Assembly: GCA_902765485.1 (NCBI GenBank)
Contig: CACWZZ010000002.1
Span: 1-64,000, forward strand
Reading direction: 5' to 3'
DNA: 64,000 bases
DNA from: an uncultured Bacteroidales bacterium
GTDB taxonomy: Bacteria; Bacteroidota; Bacteroidia; Bacteroidales; Paludibacteraceae
Both the position numbers and the translations under genes were made by a program. This document shows, piece by piece, positions 1 through 7,578 of the stretch (the first letter of the stretch is position 1; each line of letters opens with the position of its first letter). The notes below the pieces were generated by a model. The model was not told where the DNA came from and did no database searches. It saw only the letters and a list, made by a program, of their open reading frames with translations.

Positions 1-1
1 T

Positions 2-1972
2 ATCTTCGAAAACTCCCTCAACGAGATAGAAGAAGTAACCGCGCAGATCAATAACTCACCGAATGGCCAACCTGCTCCGGTTCTAAACCGGCGCAAACGT
101 GATGGAGTCTTCTACACACCGCAGTATATCACCAAATATATCGTTGAGAACACGGTCGGCAAACTCTGCGCCGAAAAGAAAGCCGAAATGGGTATTGACG
201 AACAGGAGTATTTTGCGGACAAGAACCGCCAGATGGCAACGAAGAAACGGCTTCTGGACCAACTGACCGCGTACCGCGAATGGTTATTAGGTATCACCAT
301 CTGTGATCCCGCTTGCGGCTCGGGTGCTTTCCTCAATGCCGCACTCCAGTTCCTCATGGCGGAGCATAAGCTCATTGATGAGATGGAAGCTAAACTGACC
401 GGTTCTACCATTGAGTTCCCTGGTGTAGAAAACAGCATTCTTGAAAACAACCTCTACGGCGTGGACATCAACGAAGAGAGTGTTGAAATAGCCAAACTCG
501 CTTTGTGGTTGCGTACCGCCAAACCGCACCGCAAACTCTCCTCGCTCAATAACAATATCAAATGCGGTAACTCGCTTATCTCCGATCCCGAAATAGCCGG
601 AGAAAAAGCCTTCAATTGGCAAGCCGAATTCCCGCAAGTCTTCGCCAAAGGCGGTTTCGATGTCGTCATCGGTAATCCGCCGTACATACGTCCACATAAT
701 ATTGCGGATAAAGACAAGGTTTATCTTTGGAATAAGTATTCTGTAGCACAACAAAAAACGGATATTTATGCCTTCTTTGTGGAGTTTGGCTGTTCAATAA
801 CAAAACAAAATGGCAAGTTAGGATATATTATACCTAAAACATGGTGGAGCATTTATTCATTCCAAAAATTAAGAGAACTACTTCTCACGAATTATAATTT
901 ACATCAAATAGGAATTCTGCCACCTAAGGTTTTTGCAGATGCGACAGTGGAAACGGCTTTACTATTTGTAGATAATAAAAAAGAGCAGACAAATCTATCT
1001 TTTGTAAATGTCGAAAAGAATGAACCTATTAAGAGTATCTCGAAAGAAACAATAAACTCTACTCCCGAGAAGAATATTACTTTTGAAGATGGCAAAAAGC
1101 TAGAGAATGTTTGTGAACTAGGAGACTTGTGTGAAATATTGGTGGGAATAGTAACAGGTGACGATGAAAAATACTGCCGCTATGAGAAACTAACAGATAT
1201 AGACAAGCCAGCTATTAGAGGAGCAAATATATCTCGTTATTGTATAAAATATACTGGAGAGTATGTGTGGTACAATCCAGAGGAAATGGCAAAAGATAGC
1301 GATGCTAAACCAAAATCAACACTTAAGGGTGGAGGTAGACAATGTAGTCCTAAAAAAGCGGAAGATTTTGAAGTCCCGGAAAAGATTGTTCTACAACGAA
1401 TAGCAAAAAAACTGACAGCAAGTTTAGATACTAACCAATATTTTGCACATAGTTCTGTTGTTATCGTTAAACCGACTGCCGAATTTGAGACACGTTATAT
1501 TTTGTCTATCTTAAATTCTCATTTTATAGACTCTTGGCTACGTGCTAAAAGTTCAAATATATCATTAAATGTTGGAACCTTAAAGCACATTCCTATCCCG
1601 CAAGCTACCAAAGAGCAACAAATTGAATTATGTCAATTGGTGGACAAAATGCTCTCCTTGAACAAAGACCTCCAAGCCAAGCGGGCAAGGTTTATCCGGC
1701 GTTTGCAAGACAACATGCCGGACATTAAAATCACCGGCACGTTGGAAACCTTTGACACCTTGGATTTTGCGGGCTTTGTTGCCGAACTCAAAAAGCAAAA
1801 AATCAAACTATCCTTGGTTCAGCAGGACGAATGGGAAGAGTATTTCTCCCAATACAAAGCCGCTTGTACCGAACTCACCTCCGCTATCTCTGCTACCGAC
1901 TCCGAGATCGACACACGCGTCTATGCCTTGTACGGACTAACAGAAGATGAAATCAAAGTAATTGAAGAATGA
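2..1972 (+). CDS. Type IIG restriction-modification enzyme, Eco57I-like N6-adenine methylase with TaqI-like specificity domain (5' partial)
   Basis: The frame is open to the left edge, so the true start lies outside the window; the first in-window ATG, at 188, is internal. Before it the frame reads GVFYTPQYITKYIV, the usual entry to the methylase domain of this family. Motif I (DPACGSGAFL) is encoded at about 305-334 and the catalytic NPPY at 674-685, marking an adenine-N6 methyltransferase. The downstream half (VGIVTGDD, then NSHFIDSWLRAKSSN) resembles the TaqI-type target-recognition C-terminus. In type IIG enzymes one chain cuts and methylates, with the nuclease at the N-terminus; that part is not visible. 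Codons from about 715 to 1620 are clearly AT-richer than the flanks, suggesting a transferred or recombined specificity region. The gene sits next to repeat-rich non-coding DNA and a tRNA, a usual setting for mobile defence genes. Confidence 0.88.
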   Translation: MFENSLNEIEEVTAQINNSPNGQPAPVLNRRKRDGVFYTPQYITKYIVENTVGKLCAEKKAEMGIDEQEYFADKNRQMATKKRLLDQLTAYREWLLGITICDPACGSGAFLNAALQFLMAEHKLIDEMEAKLTGSTIEFPGVENSILENNLYGVDINEESVEIAKLALWLRTAKPHRKLSSLNNNIKCGNSLISDPEIAGEKAFNWQAEFPQVFAKGGFDVVIGNPPYIRPHNIADKDKVYLWNKYSVAQQKTDIYAFFVEFGCSITKQNGKLGYIIPKTWWSIYSFQKLRELLLTNYNLHQIGILPPKVFADATVETALLFVDNKKEQTNLSFVNVEKNEPIKSISKETINSTPEKNITFEDGKKLENVCELGDLCEILVGIVTGDDEKYCRYEKLTDIDKPAIRGANISRYCIKYTGEYVWYNPEEMAKDSDAKPKSTLKGGGRQCSPKKAEDFEVPEKIVLQRIAKKLTASLDTNQYFAHSSVVIVKPTAEFETRYILSILNSHFIDSWLRAKSSNISLNVGTLKHIPIPQATKEQQIELCQLVDKMLSLNKDLQAKRARFIRRLQDNMPDIKITGTLETFDTLDFAGFVAELKKQKIKLSLVQQDEWEEYFSQYKAACTELTSAISATDSEIDTRVYALYGLTEDEIKVIEE

Positions 1973-2270
1973 CCCAAACTATATTACTGCCATAACAACT
2001 GAACTTACAAAAAGCACCACGAAAGAGGAATAAATCAAAGCATTGAAAGAAAAATTCGCTTAATTCGCATAATTCTTATCTCGCGTCGCTCGAACGATTT
2101 TTTCGCCGTTTAATATTTTTTGATTCATTTTTGGTAATTTTGGACAAACAAATAAAAAATATCTTCTTCCGATTTTGCCGCTTGATGTGAACGTAATCGC
2201 AAAATCTATATGAATTTTGTGGTTAAAATCGCAAAATCTTTATAAAATTCAACAAAATCAGTACAACATC
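1973..2270. other. Non-coding spacer downstream of the R-M gene
   Basis: No convincing ORF on either strand. AT-rich. It holds a short 9-bp array (2053-2079), a TAATTTTG match at 2135-2142 without a good -33 partner, and a direct repeat ATCGCAAAATCT starting near 2198 and 2228. Nothing else recognised. Confidence 0.5.
2053..2079. repeat. Three-unit 9-bp array (AATTCGCTT type)
   Basis: Units AATTCGCTT, AATTCGCAT, AATTCTTAT. Read on the minus strand it has the form GAATTAnnC, GAATTAnnC, GAATTTT, the same form seen on the plus strand at 61962-61988, nearly 60 kb away. Confidence 0.6.
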
Positions 2271-2373
2271 TGTCAACCAATTTAGGATGGATGTCAACAA
2301 ATTTAGTACAACTGTAAACTCTTTTAGGAAAGTGTAAACAGATTCCAGAAGAGTGACAAGTAATTTAGTTAAA
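2271..2373. repeat. Five degenerate direct repeats at 21-bp spacing (iteron-like)
   Basis: Units start near 2271, 2292, 2313, 2333 and 2354, a spacing of 21, 21, 20 and 21 bp. Each begins TGTCAAC, TGTAAAC or TGACAAG, and most continue to TTTAG. A weaker unit may precede them near 2247. A 21-bp period equals two helical turns, placing all copies on one DNA face, as in iterons or arrays of protein sites. There is no coding potential. Binding of an integrase, replication or regulatory protein is inference. Confidence 0.55.
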
Positions 2374-2388
2374 ATAATTTTTTGTTCT

Positions 2389-2460
2389 GACCGTTTTGAC
2401 CTTTTTGACCGTTTCGCCCCAAACGGTCAATCCGGTCAATTCGGTCATGTCATTTTTTTA
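2389..2460. repeat. 9-bp repeat module 1: array, loop, inverted array, constant tail
   Basis: Left half has units GACCGTTTT, GACCTTTTT, GACCGTTTC; right half GGTCAATCC, GGTCAATTC and GGTC, then ATGTCATTTTTTT. The cores GACC and GGTC are complementary, so the halves can fold on each other. The tail is shared with the two modules that follow. Confidence 0.65.
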
Positions 2461-2463
2461 TAT

Positions 2464-2537
2464 TGCACTTTCTGCACTTTCTGCACTTTCGCCCATCAAA
2501 ATGCAAATAGTGCAAATAGTGCAATGTCATTTTTTTT
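2464..2537. repeat. 9-bp repeat module 2: array, loop, inverted array, constant tail
   Basis: Left half has GCACTTTCT twice and GCACTTTCG; right half TGCAAATAG twice and TGCA, then ATGTCA and a T run. Architecture and tail match module 1, but the core word differs (GCA/TGC instead of GACC/GGTC). Confidence 0.65.
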
Positions 2538-2571
2538 GCCACTTTTGCCACTTTTGCCATGTCATTTTTTT
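2538..2571. repeat. 9-bp repeat module 3: half module with constant tail
   Basis: Units GCCACTTTT, GCCACTTTT and GCC, then ATGTCATTTTTTT. Only one array half is present. The tail is the same as in modules 1 and 2, the core word is a third one. Confidence 0.6.
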
Positions 2572-2678
2572 CTTCTTTTACCCCGAATTGGATTCGGGGG
2601 TCCTTTAAATCGTTGGTTGTTCTTGTATATTCTTAGGCATCTGTTATCCATCACCGAACCTATTGCCTACCCCTCTCG

Positions 2679-2696
2679 GCTCAACCAGGACTCGAA
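2679..2696 (-). repeat. 18-bp duplicate of the tRNA-Gln 3' end (possible att remnant)
   Basis: This stretch is identical to 2794-2811, the acceptor and T-arm part of tRNA-Gln, in the same orientation 115 bp away. A lone copy of a tRNA 3' end is the usual scar of a tyrosine-integrase element that used the tRNA as its target. No integrase gene is visible. It could also be the leftover of a deleted tandem tRNA gene. Confidence 0.5.
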
Positions 2697-2765
2697 AATT
2701 GCATAGCAATAATCGACAGAGCGAAGCGGCGGAGAACCTGGGTTTGAGTCGGTATGAGAACAAGA

Positions 2766-2786
2766 AAGAGACCCATAAGGTCTCTT
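2766..2786 (-). terminator. Probable intrinsic terminator of tRNA-Gln
   Basis: Perfect 8-bp stem AAGAGACC/GGTCTCTT with a 5-nt loop, starting a few bases after the tRNA 3' end on the minus strand and followed by a short T-rich TCTT. Confidence 0.6.
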
Positions 2787-2791
2787 CTATG

Positions 2792-2862
2792 TTGCTCAAC
2801 CAGGACTCGAACCCAGACAGACAGAACCAGAATCTGTAGTGCTACCATTACACCATTGAGCA
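2792..2862 (-). tRNA. tRNA-Gln (anticodon CTG)
   Basis: Read on the minus strand, the 7-bp acceptor stem TGCTCAA/TTGAGCA pairs perfectly. The D-arm is GTG...CAC. The anticodon stem ACAGA/TCTGT closes the 7-nt loop TTCTGGT, which places CTG at positions 34-36. The T-arm has loop TTCGAGT. The discriminator base is A; CCA is not encoded. A well-matched promoter lies just upstream and a hairpin terminator just downstream, so it is likely transcribed alone. Its 3' end is duplicated at 2679-2696. Confidence 0.93.
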
Positions 2863-2904
2863 TCGCGTTCGGCAACAAGCGTGCCTGTTTTTCGAAAGCG
2901 GGTG

Positions 2905-2936
2905 CAAAAGTACTGCTTTTTTCTGACATGTGCAAA
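2905..2936 (-). promoter_or_regulatory. Bacteroidetes-type promoter of tRNA-Gln
   Basis: On the minus strand: TTTG (2933-2936), 20 bp, TACTTTTG (2905-2912), matching TTTG-N20-TAnnTTTG. It lies about 43 bp ahead of the tRNA 5' end. Confidence 0.75.
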
Positions 2937-2962
2937 TTTTTCTGCATTTTTTTTGAAAAAAC

Positions 2963-2993
2963 TTGCATATTTGGGGATTTTTTTGTAATTTTG
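2963..2993 (+). promoter_or_regulatory. Bacteroidetes-type promoter ahead of the DHH gene
   Basis: TTG (2963-2965), 20 bp, TAATTTTG (2986-2993), about 43 bp before the ATG at 3037. It is divergent from the tRNA promoter. Confidence 0.7.
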
Positions 2994-3036
2994 CGGCGTT
3001 TTTTGTGTGCATGCATATACGCACACGTACGAAATT

Positions 3037-4113
3037 ATGAAAGAGTATATAGAAAAAGCAGAGCATATCGTTATATTGACCCACATGGCGCCGGACGGCG
3101 ACGCGATGGGTTCGGCGTTAGCGCTGTGGCACTATTGTAAGGGACAAAGGGACGAAGTACAAAGTACAAAGGAAGTGACGGTGATAGTGCCGAATGCTTA
3201 TCCGGCGTTCCTCGGATGGATGCCCGGGGCGAAGGAAGTGAAAGTTTACGAGCAGGAGAGTGCCGCTTGCGACAAACTAATCGCAGAAGCGGATCTGTTC
3301 CTCTGCACGGATTTCAATGAACCGAAACGCATCGGTCCTATGGGCGAGAAGTTAATCGCAAGCGAGGCTCCGAAGATTCTAATCGACCACCATATCATGG
3401 AGCCATCAACCGTCGGAGATCAGCCTTCTTTTTGGGCGGAAGTACACTCCCACCCTGAGGCAAGTTCGGCATGTGAGATTGTGTATAAGTTGATTACAGC
3501 GGTCAGCTGTCACGGCCACGGGCTCGCCATCAGCCATCAGAAGTCAGAAGTCAGCCTTGAGATTGCGACCTGTATCTATACCGGTTTGATGACCGATACG
3601 GGTAATTTCAGTTATAATTCCACCAACGCAGAACTATACGACATCATCGCTTCTCTTTTACGCGCGGGCGTGAAGAAAGACGAGATCTACAATGCCGTTT
3701 TCAACCAGTTCAGCACAGACCGAATGCGGTTGACGGGCTATGCCCTGTATCGCAAGATGCGCATTTATCCGGAGTACCACCTGGCACTCATCACTCTTTC
3801 GGCGGACGAGTTGGACCAATACCACTACAAGACGGGCGATTGCGAAGGGATTGTGAACATGCCGCTGCAGATTGCGGATGTGTATTACTCCGTTTTTATG
3901 CGTGAGGAGCGCGCCAAACCGGGTACACCCAAACCGCGGATACGTATCTCGTTCCGTTCGCAGGGCGACAGGCCGGTGAACATCTGGGCAGGAGAAGTGT
4001 TCCACGGAGGCGGACATGCAAACGCTTCCGGAGGCGAAGTGTTCGGCAGTATGGGATATGCCGTCAAACTATTTGAGCAAAGCTACGGGAAGTATTTGAA
4101 AGGTGAAAGGTGA
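3037..4113 (+). CDS. DHH/DHHA1 phosphoesterase (bifunctional oligoribonuclease / pAp phosphatase type)
   Basis: About 358 aa. Family members (NrnA-type) degrade nano-RNA and pAp in the cytoplasm. Visible motifs: THMAPDGDAMGSALAL near the N-terminus (DHH motif I), CTDFNEPKRIG, then IDHH, MTDTGNF and a C-terminal GGGHANASGG (DHHA1). I start at the ATG at 3037 because MKEYIEKAEHIVILTH begins like the family; a GTG at 3007 would add ten odd residues. Two short repeats lie in frame: 3141-3177 encodes GQRDEVQSTKEV and 3525-3556 encodes AISHQKSEVS just before the conserved CIYTGLMTDTG. The last codons (KGER, stop) come from a third array, TGAAAGG, so the natural C-terminus was probably altered by repeat insertion. 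Confidence 0.85.
   Translation: MKEYIEKAEHIVILTHMAPDGDAMGSALALWHYCKGQRDEVQSTKEVTVIVPNAYPAFLGWMPGAKEVKVYEQESAACDKLIAEADLFLCTDFNEPKRIGPMGEKLIASEAPKILIDHHIMEPSTVGDQPSFWAEVHSHPEASSACEIVYKLITAVSCHGHGLAISHQKSEVSLEIATCIYTGLMTDTGNFSYNSTNAELYDIIASLLRAGVKKDEIYNAVFNQFSTDRMRLTGYALYRKMRIYPEYHLALITLSADELDQYHYKTGDCEGIVNMPLQIADVYYSVFMREERAKPGTPKPRIRISFRSQGDRPVNIWAGEVFHGGGHANASGGEVFGSMGYAVKLFEQSYGKYLKGER
3141..3177. repeat. 7-bp array (ACAAAGT word) inside the DHH gene
   Basis: Units drift around ACAAAG/AAGTACA with period 7. In frame, no stop in the reading frame used. Confidence 0.55.
3525..3556. repeat. 7-bp array (TCAGCCA/TCAGAAG words) inside the DHH gene
   Basis: Units CAGCCAT, CAGCCAT, CAGAAGT, CAGAAGT, CAGCC. 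The orientation used is free of stops in all three frames; the opposite orientation would read repeated TGA. Confidence 0.65.
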
Positions 4114-4150
4114 AAGTTGAAAGGTGAAAGTTGAAAGGTGAAAGTTGAAA
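4097..4150. repeat. 7-bp array (TGAAAGG/TGAAAGT words)
   Basis: About seven units of GAAAGGT/GAAAGTT between the DHH gene and the parvulin gene. It supplies the stop codon of the DHH gene (TGA at 4111-4113). Confidence 0.75.
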
Positions 4151-4168
4151 TTTTTAAAAAAAAGATAT

Positions 4169-5950
4169 ATGAAAAAAACAATTTTATTTTTAGCCGCAGC
4201 CGCTATGAGTATGCATATCATGGCGCAAAGCGAGACGCTGATGACCATCAATGGTAAAGCAGTCAGCGCAGAGGAGTTTCTCTACATCTATGAGAAAAAC
4301 AACCAAGCCGGAGCCATCGATCCGAAGAGTATGGACGAGTATCTGGACATGTTCATCAATTTCAAACTCAAAGTAGCGGAAGCCGAAGCACAAGGCATTG
4401 ACACGACGGAGAGTTTCAAGAAAGAGCTGAAAGGTTACCGTGCGCAGGCTACGCCGAAGTACCTGCAGGACGAAGCAGCGATGGACAGTCTGATTGAGTT
4501 GAGTTGGCGTCACATGGCGAAAGACCGCCGTGCAGCGCATATCGCAATCCAATGTCCGATGAATGCAGACAGCGCACAAGAAGCAGAAGCATTGGCGAAG
4601 ATCAATGACGCCCGTGTACGCGTAACGACAGGTCTGATAAAGCTGGAGCGGAAGAAAGTGAGAGGAAGATGGAGAACGGTTGAGAAACAACAGCCGGCAG
4701 AGGCTTTTGACGTTGTAGCCCGCGAGTTAAGCACCGATCCGAATGTACAAGAGACCGGCGGCGAGTTAGGATGGATCACTCCGTTCCGCTATGTTTATCC
4801 GTTGGAGGAGGCTGTATATAACACGCCGGTGGGCGAGATCAGCAAGGTTTTCCGCACGCAGTACGGTTTCCATATCGTGCTGGTAGAAGAAGAGCGCGAC
4901 CACATGGAGGTGAAAGCCAGCCATATCATGAAGATGGTTCCGGCAGATAGTCTGGACGCTATCAAACACGCAGAGATCGAGGAAATTGCCAAAATATTGA
5001 CTCCGGAGAACTTTGCAGAAACAGCAAAAGCCGAGAGCGAAGACCGCGGCAGCAGTATGCGCGGCGGTGAGTTAGGCTGGTTTGGCAAAGGAATGATGGT
5101 GAAACCGTTTGAGGACGCGGCATTCAGCATGGGCGTTGGCGAGATCAGCGCGCCTGTTCGTTCCCAGTACGGATGGCATATTTTGTACAAAGAAGGAGAG
5201 CGCGGAATCCAACCGTTGGATTCGATGCGTGCACAGATTCAGCGTCAAGTGATGCGCGACGAGCGCGCAATGGAAGCGGACAAGAGTTTCGTTCGCAAGA
5301 CCCGCGCGGAGTACAAGTTGCCGGAGACGATGAGCGACGCAGAGGTGAAAGCTTACGCAGACGAACATCTGGAGCAGAAATATCCGGAGTTGCGCCATCT
5401 GGTTCAAGAATACCACGACGGTATTCTGCTATTTGAGGTTTCGCTGCGCGAAGTATGGGACAAAGCAGCGAAAGACACGGTTGGACTGGAGAATTTCTTC
5501 AAAGCCAACAAGAAGAAATACTGCACTTGGACCGCTCCGCGGTGGAAAGGTTACCTGATCCAAGCCAAAGACAAATCCAGCATGAAGGCTGCGAAAGCTA
5601 TTATCAAGAGTGCCGAGGCAGACTCCGTACAGAGTTATATTGCCCGCCGCGTGAACTGCGACACCGTGACGTACGTCAAAGTGCAGCACGGCCTGTGGGA
5701 GCAAGGCAAGAACGGAGCTGTGGATAAATACGGACTGAAAGACAAGAAAGCGACCTTCACTCCGAGCGAGGAACTGCCGATCGTAGAGTGCGTGGGTAAG
5801 AAGATCAAGAACCCGGAGGAGTGGAGCGACGAGAAAGGCAAAGTGACCACCGATTACCAAGATTACTTGGAGGCAGAATGGGTTAAGAAACTGCGCGAGA
5901 AATATCCGGTTGTACTGAACCAAGAGGTTTGGGAGAAAATCAAGAAGTGA
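4169..5950 (+). CDS. Periplasmic peptidyl-prolyl isomerase with two parvulin (PpiC) domains, SurA/PpiD-like
   Basis: About 593 aa with a signal peptide (MKKTILFLAAAAMSMHIMAQ). An N-terminal chaperone-like part (NGKAVSAEEFLYIYEKNN, NFKLKVAEAEAQGID) is followed by two parvulin domains at roughly residues 110-255 and 255-360, each with the GGELGW and QYGFHIV/QYGWHIL signatures. The last 200 residues form a charged helical extension common in Bacteroidetes homologues. The role is folding of outer-membrane or exported proteins, in keeping with the nearby GldG and PorT-like genes. I use ATG 4169 rather than TTG 4145, because the earlier codons lie in the AT tract just after the upstream repeat. The stop overlaps the GTG start of the next gene by 3 nt (GTGA). 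Confidence 0.88.
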   Translation: MKKTILFLAAAAMSMHIMAQSETLMTINGKAVSAEEFLYIYEKNNQAGAIDPKSMDEYLDMFINFKLKVAEAEAQGIDTTESFKKELKGYRAQATPKYLQDEAAMDSLIELSWRHMAKDRRAAHIAIQCPMNADSAQEAEALAKINDARVRVTTGLIKLERKKVRGRWRTVEKQQPAEAFDVVARELSTDPNVQETGGELGWITPFRYVYPLEEAVYNTPVGEISKVFRTQYGFHIVLVEEERDHMEVKASHIMKMVPADSLDAIKHAEIEEIAKILTPENFAETAKAESEDRGSSMRGGELGWFGKGMMVKPFEDAAFSMGVGEISAPVRSQYGWHILYKEGERGIQPLDSMRAQIQRQVMRDERAMEADKSFVRKTRAEYKLPETMSDAEVKAYADEHLEQKYPELRHLVQEYHDGILLFEVSLREVWDKAAKDTVGLENFFKANKKKYCTWTAPRWKGYLIQAKDKSSMKAAKAIIKSAEADSVQSYIARRVNCDTVTYVKVQHGLWEQGKNGAVDKYGLKDKKATFTPSEELPIVECVGKKIKNPEEWSDEKGKVTTDYQDYLEAEWVKKLREKYPVVLNQEVWEKIKK

Positions 5951-7578
5951 AGAAGTACGCGGCGTACATATTGATTGTCGGGTTGCTCCTGTGTCTATAC
6001 GGGCTTCTGCACGTATGGCCGGTTCGTTGGGACATGACGGACGACAAGCACTATAGTCTGAGCGAAGCGAGCAAGACGTTGCTGCGTCAGACGGACGAAC
6101 CGATCGAAGTGACGCTGCTGCTGGACGGCGACCTGAATGCCGGATTCCGGCGGCTGAAGAAAGCCACGGAAGAGACAATAGAGGAGATGGGAGTGTATGG
6201 AAACCTCTCCCTAACCCTCGCCTCAAGGGAGGGAACTAAGTTGCAAGATTCTCTGGGTTTGCGTCCGATTGTGATTCATGAGCGGGAGCAGAATGGGAAG
6301 ACCGCACAGACGACCGTTTACCCCTATGCAATCATGCAGTACAAAGGGCGCAAGGCGGTAGTGACGCTGCTGAAGAACACACGGGGTCTGAGCGGCGAAG
6401 AGAACCTGAACGCCAGCATTGAGCAGTTAGAGTTCGCTTTTATGGAAGCGCTGCATCTGCTGCAACAGCAAGAGACACCGCGCGTAGCCATCTTAGAAGG
6501 TCACGGCGAACCGGACGAGGCGCACACGTACGACCTGATGAGTGCGCTGAGTAAATATTTCGCGGTGGATCGGGGGAGCATAGATCCCGTCAATGTGCAT
6601 ATTCTGGACGGATACAAGGCTGTGTTGGTTATTGATCCGCAGACGGCGTTCAGCGAGCAGGAGCGGTTCATCATCGACCAATATATCATGCGCGGCGGAG
6701 CGGTACTATGGGCAGTAAACGGCGTGCGATTCAGCGAACAAGCGCTGCAGAGCAACGGTTTTACCCCTATCCTTCCCTTGGAATTGGGTCTGACGGATAT
6801 GCTGTTCCGCTATGGCGTGCGCGTCAATCCGGCGTTGGTGCAAGACATCCAGTGTCTGCCGATTCCGGTGAACGTGAGCAACGATCCGCAAAGCCCGAAC
6901 TTACAACCGATGCCATGGACATACGCACCGCTGTTGCTGACGAGCCAGGGAAGTCCGATCACGAAGAACATGGGGCAAGTGATGAGCACTTTTGTCAGTC
7001 CGATAGACGCTGTGGGTGGCGAAGACGGGATTGAGAAACGCGTGCTGCTGGCTACATCTACTGCCAGCCGCGTGACCGCGACGCCGGGCGAAGTGGATTT
7101 GAATGATTTGAATCCCGACATGACGGCTTTCCAATACCAGTACGTGCCGGTTGCGGTTTCGATGGAAGGTGTGTTCCAAAGCGCTTTCGCCCATCGGATG
7201 ATGCCGGAAGGGATAGAGAGCGATGAGCCGATCCGCAAGACAAGTGCGCGGACAAGACAGATCGTGGTCGGCAGCGGAAGTATTTTGCTGAACGAGACCC
7301 AGAAAGGTCAAGCGTTGCCGATGGGTTATGACCGCTACAGCGGTATGCAGTTCTCGAACCGCGATTTTGCGGCGAACGCGCTGCTGTGGCTGACCGACAG
7401 CGAAGGACTGATTTCGCTACGGGAGAAAAGCGTCGTGCTGCGACTACTGAACGACAAACGCGCACACGAGAAACGCGTGCAGGTGCAAGTCATCAGTACA
7501 ATCCTGCCGGTTGCAATTCTGGCAATTATCGGTGGCATAGTAGTTGTAGTGAGAAAAAGAAAATACGAAAGAGTATGA
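5947..7578 (+). CDS. gldG: GldG-like ABC-transporter auxiliary protein
   Basis: About 543 aa. An N-terminal membrane segment (YAAYILIVGLLLCLYGLLHVW) is followed by RWDMTDDKHYSLSEASKTLL, very typical of GldG, a large extracytoplasmic ABC-auxiliary region with EGHGEPDE, and a C-terminal membrane helix (ISTILPVAILAIIGGIVVVV) with a basic tail. GldG works with GldF and the GldA ATPase in gliding and surface-related export. The GTG start overlaps the upstream stop (GTGA), implying translational coupling. No gldF lies beside it, which is unusual. A CCTCC/GGAGG palindrome at 6201-6240 is read in frame as NLSLTLASREGTKL. Confidence 0.78.
   Translation: MKKYAAYILIVGLLLCLYGLLHVWPVRWDMTDDKHYSLSEASKTLLRQTDEPIEVTLLLDGDLNAGFRRLKKATEETIEEMGVYGNLSLTLASREGTKLQDSLGLRPIVIHEREQNGKTAQTTVYPYAIMQYKGRKAVVTLLKNTRGLSGEENLNASIEQLEFAFMEALHLLQQQETPRVAILEGHGEPDEAHTYDLMSALSKYFAVDRGSIDPVNVHILDGYKAVLVIDPQTAFSEQERFIIDQYIMRGGAVLWAVNGVRFSEQALQSNGFTPILPLELGLTDMLFRYGVRVNPALVQDIQCLPIPVNVSNDPQSPNLQPMPWTYAPLLLTSQGSPITKNMGQVMSTFVSPIDAVGGEDGIEKRVLLATSTASRVTATPGEVDLNDLNPDMTAFQYQYVPVAVSMEGVFQSAFAHRMMPEGIESDEPIRKTSARTRQIVVGSGSILLNETQKGQALPMGYDRYSGMQFSNRDFAANALLWLTDSEGLISLREKSVVLRLLNDKRAHEKRVQVQVISTILPVAILAIIGGIVVVVRKRKYERV
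6201..6240. repeat. CCTCC/GGAGG palindromic element inside gldG
   Basis: Inverted repeat built on CTCCCT...CTCAAGGGAGGG, read in frame without a stop. Confidence 0.65.

Noticed and set aside
2353-2706. Open frames of 70-117 aa over the repeat region
   Set aside because: They translate period-9 repeats into low-complexity FCTFCTF-type peptides, with no start signal or family likeness.
2681-3140. Several short ORFs on both strands across the tRNA
   Set aside because: They run through tRNA-Gln and its promoter.
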